In this document: positions 25,384 to 34,174 of the stretch, piece after piece
How positions within the stretch are numbered: position 1 is the first letter of the stretch
Layout of the letters: every line of letters starts with the position of its first letter
Source of the DNA: Hymenobacter arizonensis
Lineage (GTDB): Bacteria; Bacteroidota; Bacteroidia; Cytophagales; Hymenobacteraceae
NCBI RefSeq assembly: GCF_900115775.1
Contig: NZ_FOXS01000007.1
Location: forward strand, 207,798-271,797
Direction of reading: 5' to 3'
Length of the DNA stretch: 64,000 bases
Made by a program: the position numbers and the translations under genes
Notes under the pieces: generated by a model
What the model saw: the letters and a program-made list of their open reading frames with translations, nothing else
What the model was told of the DNA's origin: nothing
The model's database searches: none

Positions 25384-27378
25384 TCAGACGGGCAGCGTCA
25401 GCACGAATTGAGTGCCCTCGTCTTCCTCGCTCTCCACGGCCAGCGTGCCGCCGTGCCCGGTGGTCACGATGTCGTGGCTCAGCGAGAGGCCCAGGCCCGT
25501 GCCTTCGCCTACGGGCTTGGTGGTGAAGAAGGGCTGAAATATTTTGGCCTTCACCTTCTCCGGCATGCCCGTGCCGTTGTCGCCGATGCGGATTTCGACC
25601 CCGCCGGGCACGGCCTGGGTGCTCACCGTCACGGCGGGGCGGTAGGCCGGGTCGGGGCTCTGCCGCTGGCGCTGCTGCACGGCATGGAAGGCGTTGGTAA
25701 ACAAATTAATCAGCACGCGGCTCAAGTCTTGCGGCACCACCGACACCGCGGGCAGCGCAGGCGCGAGCTCCGTGCTGAGCTCCGCGGTGAAGTCCTTTTC
25801 CTTGGTGCGCAGGCCCTGGTAGGCCAGGCGCAGGCTTTCCTCCACCAGGGCGTTGAGGTCGGTGGCTTCGCGCTGGCCCGTGCCGGTGCGCGAATGCTCC
25901 AGCATGCCCTTGATGATGGACGTGGCCCGCTGGCCGTGCTGGCTGATTTTCTGTAGGTTTTGCTTGAGCCCGGCCAGAATTTCTTGTTCCAGGCCCGCGT
26001 TGCGGGCGGGGTCGCGGTGGTCGCCGGCTATTTCGTCCACCAGGTCGGTGCTGACTTCGGCAAAGTTCTTCACGAAGTTGAGCGGGTTTTGCAGCTCGTG
26101 GGCAATGCCGGCCGTGAGCTCGCCCAGGAAAGCCATTTTCTCGCGCTGCACCAGCTGGTCCTGGGCCGTTTTCAGCTCGGCCAATGACTGCTCCAGGGCT
26201 TCTTTGGCGCGCTGCTGTTGGCTGGCGTGGCGCCCCAGCAGCGCCGTGAGCGCCAGCAGGCCAATCACGCCACCCACCAGGGCGTAGGTGCGGTAGCGCG
26301 ACTTGAGGGAGGCTTCGTTGGCGGCGGCTTCCTGGGCGCGCTGCTGCTCGCGGTAGTTCAGGCTTTGCAGCCGCATCACCTTCTCCTGGCCAAACAAGGT
26401 GTCTTTCATCACCAGCATCAGGCTCTGATATTTTAGGGCGCTGTCGGGCCGGTTGCGGGCCTTGAAGTTTTGGGTGAGGAGCGTGCTGGCGTTGAGCACG
26501 CCCCGCAGGAAGCCGTTGGTTTGGGCCGCCTGGCAACCCACGCGGGCATAGTAGATGCTGGAGTCGAGGCGGCCGGTTTGCTGATACAGCGTGGCCATGC
26601 CCACGTTGGCAAAGTTGAGGCTGCGCAGGTGCCGCACCTTGTTCGACTCGGCGATGCTTTCGCGGTAGAAGGCGCGGGCCTCCTTCATTTTTCCCTCCTT
26701 CCGGGCCACGTTGCCTAGCCCGTACAGAATATAGTTGGTGGGCGTGCGGATGCGGCGGGCCAGGGCATAGGCCCGCTCCTGGTACATGCGCGCCGAATCA
26801 AGCTCATTGAATAGGTCGTAGGCCAGGCCAATGTTGCTCAAATCTATCACCATGCGGCGCTCGTCGCGCAGGGCCTCGCCCAGGCGCAGGGCCCGGAAGT
26901 AGTAGGCCAGCCCCTGCTCCCGGTCGCGCAAGTACACGTAGATAATGCCGATGCTCCGCAGGTTCTGGGCTTCCAAGGCACGGTCCTTGGTGGCTTTGGC
27001 AATGCGCAGCGACTCTTGAAACAATTCCAGTGAGCGGGCAAGGTTACTCTCGCGCAGGGCCGCCCCCAAACGGTTCAGGGCCTCGCCCTCGCCGTGCGGG
27101 TAGCCAATGCGGCGGGCCAGCGTTAGCGCCTTGATGGCGTACACGGCCGCCGAGTCGGTGCGCTGGGTCCAGAGCTGGTCGCTGATTTGGCACAGCAGTA
27201 TTACGCGCCGGGTATCGGCCTGGGGCTGCGCCAGGAGTTGGCGCAGACTGTCCACGGTCCGGCTTTGGGGCATGGCCGGCGCCGGCAACGCCGTTGCTTC
27301 CGCACCCACACAGACTGTCAGCCACAAGCTCATCGCTAGGACAAGCCGGCCAAATGCGTGGGAAGCAGAAAAAGGCAT
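25384..27378 (-). CDS. TPR-sensor histidine kinase
   Basis: A 664-residue sensor kinase. A signal peptide (to about residue 28) precedes a periplasmic TPR array (about 60-350, ALEAQNLRSIGIIYVYLRDREQG-like units), one membrane helix (about 378-398, YALVGGVIGLLALTALLG), a coiled coil and the kinase core: H-box GIAHELQNPL with H427, N-box LINLFTNAF, GDNGTGMP, and FTTKPVGEGTGLGLSLSHDI. Start ATG 27378 gives the signal peptide. It is probably cotranscribed with the lone receiver gene downstream. The ligand is not known. The kinase core is nearly the same as in the four kinases upstream, pointing to repeated duplication with sensor swapping. Confidence 0.92.
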   Translation of the reverse strand: MPFSASHAFGRLVLAMSLWLTVCVGAEATALPAPAMPQSRTVDSLRQLLAQPQADTRRVILLCQISDQLWTQRTDSAAVYAIKALTLARRIGYPHGEGEALNRLGAALRESNLARSLELFQESLRIAKATKDRALEAQNLRSIGIIYVYLRDREQGLAYYFRALRLGEALRDERRMVIDLSNIGLAYDLFNELDSARMYQERAYALARRIRTPTNYILYGLGNVARKEGKMKEARAFYRESIAESNKVRHLRSLNFANVGMATLYQQTGRLDSSIYYARVGCQAAQTNGFLRGVLNASTLLTQNFKARNRPDSALKYQSLMLVMKDTLFGQEKVMRLQSLNYREQQRAQEAAANEASLKSRYRTYALVGGVIGLLALTALLGRHASQQQRAKEALEQSLAELKTAQDQLVQREKMAFLGELTAGIAHELQNPLNFVKNFAEVSTDLVDEIAGDHRDPARNAGLEQEILAGLKQNLQKISQHGQRATSIIKGMLEHSRTGTGQREATDLNALVEESLRLAYQGLRTKEKDFTAELSTELAPALPAVSVVPQDLSRVLINLFTNAFHAVQQRQRQSPDPAYRPAVTVSTQAVPGGVEIRIGDNGTGMPEKVKAKIFQPFFTTKPVGEGTGLGLSLSHDIVTTGHGGTLAVESEEDEGTQFVLTLPV

Positions 27379-28045
27379 GGTATTAATGGTCAATAAATTA
27401 CAGCTTAGGCAAGCAGATAACAAACTCATTGACAATGTCATTGACGCTGCCCACCGTGAGCAAACCGGCGTGTGCTTTGGGTGTCGAAGCCCGTCCTATA
27501 AGCGCAGGCCTACGCCCTCACTAAGGGCTTGGATAAAGAAGGGCCAGCACGTATTTCGTTGCACGCTGGCTAACAGGTCTTGAACCGCCCGAGCCGGGCT
27601 TTGCCCGCTTCAAACTGACATGCTGGTTGTATCAACCTGACTAACGGCTACGCTGTTTTTTCAAAGTGATGCTTGCCGCAGCAAAGTTGTTCACAAAATT
27701 GAGATAATCTTGCAATATATAGGCAATAAGGTTGAGTATTTCGCAGGAAAATGACAAACCACTGAATAGACCCAGCTTTTGTTAGCTGGTGCGTAGTTCA
27801 ATACGACGGCCGTGTCAGGTTGAGCTTTACTGCAAAACTTACTTTACAAAACGGTAAAGAAGTCCGGTGACTGGGTTAGTGTAAGTCAGACTAATGCATC
27901 TGGAAGGCGCAGCAGTCCCTGCCGGTGCCAATGGCACAGGATTTTAGCTCGCTGCTAGCGACCCTTTACAATTAAATTATAATAAGTTGAGTTACTATCC
28001 AGCACTAAGCACACCCACGAAATAGGCAGAACAGCCTGCAATTGA
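27379..28045. other. Intergenic, 667 bp, no gene recognised
   Basis: Lower GC than the surroundings, notably 27640-28030. No frame on either strand reads as a known protein, and no tRNA-like fold or strong terminator stands out. It should contain the promoter of the TPR kinase gene (minus strand) and the end of the next kinase gene's transcript. Confidence 0.5.
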
Positions 28046-29440
28046 TTAGCTGCCTTGCTTGATAGGCAGGCTAATCAGAAACTCCGTGAATTCTCCCTCC
28101 TTGGAGGTGACGGTGAGCGTGCCGCTGTGCCCCTGGGTCACAATATCGTAGCTCAGCGAAAGGCCCAGGCCGGTGCCTTCGCCGCTGGGCTTGGTGGTGA
28201 AGAAGGGCTGGAATATTTTTTGCCGCACCGCTTCCGGAATCCCGAGGCCATTGTCCCGCACCCGAATCTCGACCTGGTCGCCCCGCTGGCGGGTTTGCAC
28301 GGCCACGGTAGGCGCATAGCCGGCTTCACCCTGCAATTGGCGCTGGCGCACAGCATAAAAGGCATTGCTGAACAGGTTGAGCAGCACCCGGCCCAGGTCG
28401 GGCCCAATGGCTTCGACCAAGGGCAGGTCGGGCGCGAAATCATCGCGCAGGGTCGCGTTGAAGGACTTGTCTTTGGCGCGCAGGCCCTGGTAGGCCAGGC
28501 GCAGGTACTCGTCGGCCAGGTGGTTGATGTTGGTGGGCTGGCGCTCGCCGGTGCTGGCGCGGCTGTGCTCCAGCATGCCCTTCACAATGCTGGCGGCCCG
28601 CTGCCCGTGGTGGTGAATCTTTTGCAGATTCTGGGCAATGTCGTCGAGCAGCTCGGCTTCCAACCCGGGGTCGCGCTGCGGGCGGGCCTGTTCTTCGCGC
28701 AGCTCGGTCAGCATTTCCACGCTCACATCGGCGAAGTTGTTGACGAAGTTGAGCGGGTTTTGAATCTCGTGGGCAATGCCGGCCGTGAGCTCGCCCAAGC
28801 TGGCCATTTTCTCGGACTGTACCAGCTGGGCCTGGGTGGTGCGCAGCTCGGTGAGGGCCGTGCGCAGTTCCTCGGCCTGAAATGTGAGGGCGGAAGTGCG
28901 TTCGGCCACCAGCCGTTCCAGCTCGGCGTTTTGGGCTTCGATAAGGCGCTTGGCTTTCTCCTCTTCTTCGCGCAGCAGCCGCTCTTTTTCCAGCGCTTTT
29001 TTTAGGTTGCGTGCAATGATGGTGAAGGTAATCAGCCAGATAATGGCAAAGCCCTGGGTGGTATCCAGCACCTGGTCGAACTCCTTGGGCAGGCTCCCGT
29101 CGGAATCAGACAGCAGAAATTCAACGGTTTTATTTAGCAGAAACGGCGCTAACGCCAGCAGCAGCATCCGGGCCGGGCGGTAGTCGCGCACGGCCACCAG
29201 CACGGCCGCTACGGTGAACAGCACAATCAGCCAGTAGGCGTCGGCGAGCGCTGAGCCATTCACCTTGAAGATGGCCGTAATCAGGACCAGGGCCACCATG
29301 GGCGCCCAGATGTAGCTCAGGGCTTTGTTCCAGCGCGGCAACCGGTTGGGCAGGTCCAAAAATTGGCGTAGTACCCGCACTATCAGCACGGCCACCCCCG
29401 CCAGCATGATGAGTTGACCGTAACTGGATGAGTTTGCCAT
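28046..29440 (-). CDS. Membrane histidine kinase without a large extracellular sensor
   Basis: A 464-residue kinase. The first ~135 residues form about five membrane helices (LIMLAGVAVLIVRVL; YIWAPMVALVLITAIF; YWLIVLFTVAAVLVAV; MLLLALAPFLL; GFAIIWLITFTIIA) with only short loops, then a coiled coil (about 140-205) and the kinase core with H224 in GIAHEIQNPLNFVNNF, LLNLFSNAFYAV, RDNGLGIPE and FTTKPSGEGTGLGLSLSYDI. The sensed signal is probably membrane-borne or internal. Start ATG 29440. No cognate regulator is adjacent; part of the five-kinase run. Confidence 0.92.
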   Translation of the reverse strand: MANSSSYGQLIMLAGVAVLIVRVLRQFLDLPNRLPRWNKALSYIWAPMVALVLITAIFKVNGSALADAYWLIVLFTVAAVLVAVRDYRPARMLLLALAPFLLNKTVEFLLSDSDGSLPKEFDQVLDTTQGFAIIWLITFTIIARNLKKALEKERLLREEEEKAKRLIEAQNAELERLVAERTSALTFQAEELRTALTELRTTQAQLVQSEKMASLGELTAGIAHEIQNPLNFVNNFADVSVEMLTELREEQARPQRDPGLEAELLDDIAQNLQKIHHHGQRAASIVKGMLEHSRASTGERQPTNINHLADEYLRLAYQGLRAKDKSFNATLRDDFAPDLPLVEAIGPDLGRVLLNLFSNAFYAVRQRQLQGEAGYAPTVAVQTRQRGDQVEIRVRDNGLGIPEAVRQKIFQPFFTTKPSGEGTGLGLSLSYDIVTQGHSGTLTVTSKEGEFTEFLISLPIKQGS

Positions 29441-29729
29441 TGCAGAGAAGAGGCTGAGACAGAAAAAAGCGTGCGAACTGTATTGCGGAAAGCTAACTCA
29501 GGCGGGGCCGCCCGGCAGCTAAGCCGCGCCGGTAGCCGGCAAAACGGCTAGCGCCCGGCACAAAGCAGTGGCGCCAAGATACTATTCGGCATATAAATAA
29601 GTCCTCGCGTACATGTTGGGCTTTCGCGCGGCCAGCGTCCGGGCTTCTAGTTTTCCAGCGCCAAGCACTGGCCACCGGGCCAGGCCTGCGGCTCCGCACG
29701 GGCGCATTCAGAGGCGGCCGCGCCCCGCT

Positions 29730-31946
29730 TCAGGCCGGCAGGGTAATAATAAACTCGCTGCCTTCGCCCTCGCAGCTTTCCACGGTGAGCGTGCCGCCGT
29801 GGCCTTTGGTCACGATGTCGTGGCTCAGCGAAAGGCCCAGGCCCGTGCCCTCGCCCGCTGGCTTGGTGGTGAAGAAGGGCTTGAACACGTTTTCTTTCAC
29901 GTCCGCAGCCATGCCAATGCCGTTGTCCCGCACCCGGATTTCTACCGACTTACCATGAATCTGCGAGGTGCTTACGGCCACGGTGGGTTGGTAGGGCAGT
30001 TGGAATTCATCGCCGGCCGCTACCAGGGCCTGCTGCTGGCGCTGGCGCACGGCGTAGAGCGCGTTGGTGCAAAGGTTGACCAATACACGGCCCATGTCCT
30101 GGGTTACTACGGACACTAGTTTCAGGTTGCGGTCAAATGCCTTGTTGAGCGTCGCGTCAACGCCTTTGCCTTCGGCTTCCAAGCCTTCGTATGCCAAGGT
30201 GAGGGATTCGTCGGCCAGGGCGTTGAGGTCGGTGGGCACGCGCTGGCCCGTGCCCGAGCGCGAGTGCTCCAGCATGCCCTTGATGATGGACGAGGCCCGC
30301 TGCCCGTGCTGGCTGATTTGCTGCAGGTTCTGCTTCAGCCCGGCCAGTATCTCGCCCTCCAGCCCGGCGCCAACTCCTACTTCCTGCGGGTCGGCACTCA
30401 TGCCGTCTACCAGCTCGGAGCTGACTTCGGCGAAGCTTTTCATGAACGCCAGCGGGTTTTGCAGCTCGTGGGCAATGCCGGCCGTGAGCTCGCCCAGGAA
30501 GGCCATTTTCTCGGCCTGCACCAGCTGCGACTGCGCAGTTTTCAGCTCGCTCAGGGCCAGCTCGGCGCGGTCGCGCTGGCCGGCTACCTCTTGGGTGCGG
30601 GCGGCTACCTGCTGTTCGAGCAGCTCGTTTTGGGCCGCCAGAAGGGCCTGCTTTTCCTGCTGCTGAGCCAGGGCTTGCTGCGAAAGCTCTTGCACCTGCT
30701 GCAGCTTCACGAGCAGCAGCTCGCTGTTCGAGGCAAACTCGCGGGCCAGAAACAGCGAGATGCCCAAAGCCGGAAACAGGGCCATCAGAGTCACCAGCGT
30801 AGACGATACCCGAAAGGAAATCTGGGAGTTGGTGATAATCAGCATGGCGTAGATAAACGCGCACACCAAGGCCCCCACGAAGCCGGCTGCAATCAGGCCA
30901 GCTCCCCGCTGCCGCTGCCGCAACGCCCGCATGGTGAGCCGCAGCTGCTCAGCACTGGCCAGGGCCACAAAGCCAAAAAAGGCAAAGGAATACGATGTCA
31001 TCACCGAAAACGAGGTCAGCTGCGTGAACTCGCTCAGCACTAGGCAAACCACAAGCGCCATCCACAGGCCAGTATAGATGCGCCCCGTAGAAAACCTGAA
31101 CAACGCATAAAGCGCCCGCACGGCCCACATGTAGCTCATGAGCAGGAACACATCGGCCAGCATCCCCAGGGCCAGGGTGGCGGCCATGCCTTGGGCGCTC
31201 CAGCCAGCGTACAGTCCCAGAAACCCCAGAGCGCCGGTGCCGGCATAAATGGCGAAGTAGAGGTTGGCCCGCTGGGCAGGGTTGTAGCGCAGAAAGAACA
31301 AGTGCAGCAAGCTCAGCAGCAAAAACAGCGAAAAGGCCGCGAAGCTTGCCACTGGCACCACCGTCCGCTCCACGTTGCGCCGCAGCAGGCCGGGCAAGCC
31401 CGTGATGCGGACCCGCATGAAGTTGATGTTGTCCTTGAACCACGCCAGCGGGGGCCAGGCCGCAAACCGGATGGCCAGCACCTGCTCGGTGGGGCCCGTG
31501 AAATGCACCTCCAGCGGGTCGGCGGTGAAGCCGGCGGGCTGCACCTTGTCCGGGGCCCCGTTCACCACGCCGTAGCGGTGCAGCAGCCGGCCGTTGAGGT
31601 ACACTTCCGAAGCGCAGGTTTGCTGAAACAGCAGCACCAGAGCGCGGGTCCGGAGGCTATCGGGCACTTGCAGCCGCAGCCGCAGCCACCCAATGGGGGC
31701 AGCCTGCACTTGGGGCAGCAGTTGGGGGCGTTGGTTGGGGTTGATGGGGGCCCAGTCGCGGTCGTCGAAATCGGGCTGGGCCCAGGCGGGGTCGTCGCCG
31801 GCCCTGAACTTCCACCCCTGGTCGAGCACCACGCCCGTGTTGGGCACGCTGCTTAACACGGGCACCGCAGCGCCGGGCACCTGCTGCGCCCGTAAGCCTG
31901 TCCCAACCAGCAGCATTAGGAGTAAAAGAGTAAGGAACCGAAGCAC
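29730..31946 (-). CDS. 7TMR-DISM sensor histidine kinase
   Basis: A 738-residue kinase. After a signal peptide (LLLLMLLVGTGLRAQ) comes an extracellular jelly-roll domain (about 35-180, GWKFRAGDDPAWAQPDFDD, SEVYLNGRLLHRYG), of the kind found in sugar-binding domains of GH2 enzymes, then seven membrane helices (about 190-405), a coiled coil and the kinase core with H493 (GIAHELQNPLAF), LVNLCTNAL, RDNGIGM and FTTKPAGEGTGLGLSLSHDI. The start is a GTG at 31944-31946, only 2 bp from the TAG of the upstream TPR kinase gene, so the two are translationally close and cotranscribed. Same architecture as the kinase at 50785. A carbohydrate ligand is possible but unproven. Confidence 0.9.
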   Translation of the reverse strand: MLRFLTLLLLMLLVGTGLRAQQVPGAAVPVLSSVPNTGVVLDQGWKFRAGDDPAWAQPDFDDRDWAPINPNQRPQLLPQVQAAPIGWLRLRLQVPDSLRTRALVLLFQQTCASEVYLNGRLLHRYGVVNGAPDKVQPAGFTADPLEVHFTGPTEQVLAIRFAAWPPLAWFKDNINFMRVRITGLPGLLRRNVERTVVPVASFAAFSLFLLLSLLHLFFLRYNPAQRANLYFAIYAGTGALGFLGLYAGWSAQGMAATLALGMLADVFLLMSYMWAVRALYALFRFSTGRIYTGLWMALVVCLVLSEFTQLTSFSVMTSYSFAFFGFVALASAEQLRLTMRALRQRQRGAGLIAAGFVGALVCAFIYAMLIITNSQISFRVSSTLVTLMALFPALGISLFLAREFASNSELLLVKLQQVQELSQQALAQQQEKQALLAAQNELLEQQVAARTQEVAGQRDRAELALSELKTAQSQLVQAEKMAFLGELTAGIAHELQNPLAFMKSFAEVSSELVDGMSADPQEVGVGAGLEGEILAGLKQNLQQISQHGQRASSIIKGMLEHSRSGTGQRVPTDLNALADESLTLAYEGLEAEGKGVDATLNKAFDRNLKLVSVVTQDMGRVLVNLCTNALYAVRQRQQQALVAAGDEFQLPYQPTVAVSTSQIHGKSVEIRVRDNGIGMAADVKENVFKPFFTTKPAGEGTGLGLSLSHDIVTKGHGGTLTVESCEGEGSEFIITLPA

Positions 31947-31948
31947 GG

Positions 31949-34063
31949 CTAAGCTGGTAAAGTGATAACAAACTCGGTGCCTTCGCCCTCGCGGCTCTCC
32001 ACGGTGAGCGTGCCGCCGTGGCCCTTGGTCACGATGTCGTGGCTCAGCGACAGGCCCAGCCCGGTGCCCTCGCCAATGGGTTTGGTGGTAAAGAAGGAAT
32101 GGAAGATTCTCTCCTTCACGGCTTCGCTCATGCCCGTGCCGTTGTCGCGCACCCGGATTTCCACCGACAGGTCGAAGTTCTGGAAGGTGCTCACGGTTAC
32201 GGCCGGCACGTAGGGCACCCCGGCGGCCAGGGCCTGCTGCTGACGCTGACGCACGGCGTATAAGGCATTGGTGCAGAGGTTGAGCAGCGTGCGGCCCATG
32301 TCCTGGGCCACTACTTCCACAACATCTAGCCCGGGGTCAAAATCGCGGCCCAGCTTGGCCTGGAAAGTCTTGTCGTCGGCGCACAGGCCCTGGTAGGCCA
32401 GCATGAGCGACTCTTCGGCCAGGGCGTTGAGGTCGGTGGGCACGCGCTGGCCCGTGCCCAGGCGGGCGTGCGCCAGCATGTCGTTGATGATGGAGGAGGC
32501 CCGCTGGCCGTGCTGGCTGATTTGCTGCAGGTTCTGCTTCAGCCCGGCCATGATTTCCTGCTCCCGCTCGGCGGTTCCCAGGCGACCGGCCGGGCGCTTG
32601 GCGCCGTCCTGGCTGAGCATGGCCACGCTCACCTCAGCAAAGTTTTTCATGAAGTTGAGCGGGTTTTGCAGCTCGTGGGCAATGCCCGCCGACAGCTCGC
32701 CCACAAAGGCCCACTTCTCGGCTTGCACCAGCTGCCCCTGGGCGGCATGCAGCTCGTCTTGCTGCTGCTTGAGCAGGGCGTAGGCACGCCGCTTCTGGCC
32801 GTTGCTGCGCCACAGCACCACGCTCAGGCCGGCCACCGCTCCCAGGCTCATCAGGGCGCCAATCAGGAACCATTGCTGGGCGCGGTTTTGCTTGCGAATG
32901 AGCTGGCTGTTCTTGGTAAGCAGACCGATTTCCGCTTGCTTTTTGGCTAGCTCGGCCCGGTATTGCAGCACGGCCGCCCGGCGCTGCAAGTCACTGCTAT
33001 TGAGGCTGTCTTTGTAGGCGCTAAACAGCTGCTCGTATCGGTAGGCATCGGCGTAGCGCCCGAGCTTGGCCGAAGCTTGGGCCATTACTTCGCTGGCGTC
33101 GCGGCTCTGGCTTTTGGCGCCGCTGCGCTGGGAAGTCAGCAGGCTTCGGCGAGCGTAAACAAGGGCGCTGTCGGGCCGGCCGGTGTGCAAAAACACGCGG
33201 GAGAGCAACAGTTCTGCGCGGGGCATTTCGCCCAGCAGCTGCAGGCTGGACGCCCTCATCAGGCTGCGCTTGGCGTAAGCAAGCGCCTGCACGTAATGCT
33301 TCTGCCGCTCGGCCATCTCACCGATGTTGATTTCCTCAAAGAGCAGCCCGGCTTGGTTGTTTGTCTGCCGCGATATGGCAAGCTCCGCTTCATAGCTGCG
33401 CTGGGCCTCCGCCCATAAGCCCTGCACGCGGTAGAGGTCGCCGAAGCCGGAGTGCGCGTTGCCCACACTCAGCAAATCGCCCGATTCCCTGGCATACTTC
33501 AGCCCCCGGCTCAGGTATTGTTGCGCGTGGCTGTACTCGCCCAGCAGCGTGCTGGTGATGCCGAGCCGGGTGTTCAGAAAAGCCATCCACTTCCGGTCGT
33601 GCTGGGCTTCGGCTAGGGCCAGGCCGCGCAGGTTTGCGGTCAAGGATTTGTCGTACATGCCCTGCTCCGAAAAAGTAGAAGACAGGTTATACAAACTCCG
33701 GGTTTGCCCCAGGCGGTTGCCCGTTTGTGCAAAGCCCGCCCGGGCTTGCTCAGAGTAGGTTTCGGCTCGGTCGTACTCGCCGCGGTGGCGGTAGTAAAAC
33801 CCGAGGCCCAACTGGGCCTCGGCCATGCCAGCGCGGTAATTGAGCTGCTGGGCCAAGGTTAGGGCTTCCTGAAACAGTGCGGCCGATTCGTCGGCTACTG
33901 TATTGCGCAGCTCCATGGCCAAGGCGTTGAGCCGATTGACCCGGCCCGTGTCCGCATGGGGGTAGGACTGTAGTTTGAGGCGCAATTCTGCCATCGATGT
34001 TTGCGCGAACAAACCCATTGGCAGTACCCAACTCAGCAGACAAAGCAATAAAACCCTACTCAT
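31949..34063 (-). CDS. TPR-sensor histidine kinase
   Basis: A 704-residue kinase: signal peptide (LLLCLLSWVLPMGLFAQ), periplasmic TPR array (about 35-365), membrane helix (about 395-415, WFLIGALMSLGAVAGLSVVL), coiled coil, and kinase core with H463 (GIAHELQNPLNFMKNF), LLNLCTNALYAV, RDNGTGMSE and FTTKPIGEGTGLGLSLSHDI. Start ATG 34063. It is followed 2 bp later by the GTG of the 7TMR-DISM kinase, so a TPR-sensor and a DISM-sensor kinase are made from one message. Confidence 0.92.
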   Translation of the reverse strand: MSRVLLLCLLSWVLPMGLFAQTSMAELRLKLQSYPHADTGRVNRLNALAMELRNTVADESAALFQEALTLAQQLNYRAGMAEAQLGLGFYYRHRGEYDRAETYSEQARAGFAQTGNRLGQTRSLYNLSSTFSEQGMYDKSLTANLRGLALAEAQHDRKWMAFLNTRLGITSTLLGEYSHAQQYLSRGLKYARESGDLLSVGNAHSGFGDLYRVQGLWAEAQRSYEAELAISRQTNNQAGLLFEEINIGEMAERQKHYVQALAYAKRSLMRASSLQLLGEMPRAELLLSRVFLHTGRPDSALVYARRSLLTSQRSGAKSQSRDASEVMAQASAKLGRYADAYRYEQLFSAYKDSLNSSDLQRRAAVLQYRAELAKKQAEIGLLTKNSQLIRKQNRAQQWFLIGALMSLGAVAGLSVVLWRSNGQKRRAYALLKQQQDELHAAQGQLVQAEKWAFVGELSAGIAHELQNPLNFMKNFAEVSVAMLSQDGAKRPAGRLGTAEREQEIMAGLKQNLQQISQHGQRASSIINDMLAHARLGTGQRVPTDLNALAEESLMLAYQGLCADDKTFQAKLGRDFDPGLDVVEVVAQDMGRTLLNLCTNALYAVRQRQQQALAAGVPYVPAVTVSTFQNFDLSVEIRVRDNGTGMSEAVKERIFHSFFTTKPIGEGTGLGLSLSHDIVTKGHGGTLTVESREGEGTEFVITLPA

Positions 34064-34174
34064 TCAACACAAAGAAACTTCGAAATGAGCAGCAACGCGC
34101 TATTTTCAACCTGAAAAGCTCTTATTCCAAGATGTTTTTTACTCCTGATGGGTACAGCGGTCCAATCCTGGCAC

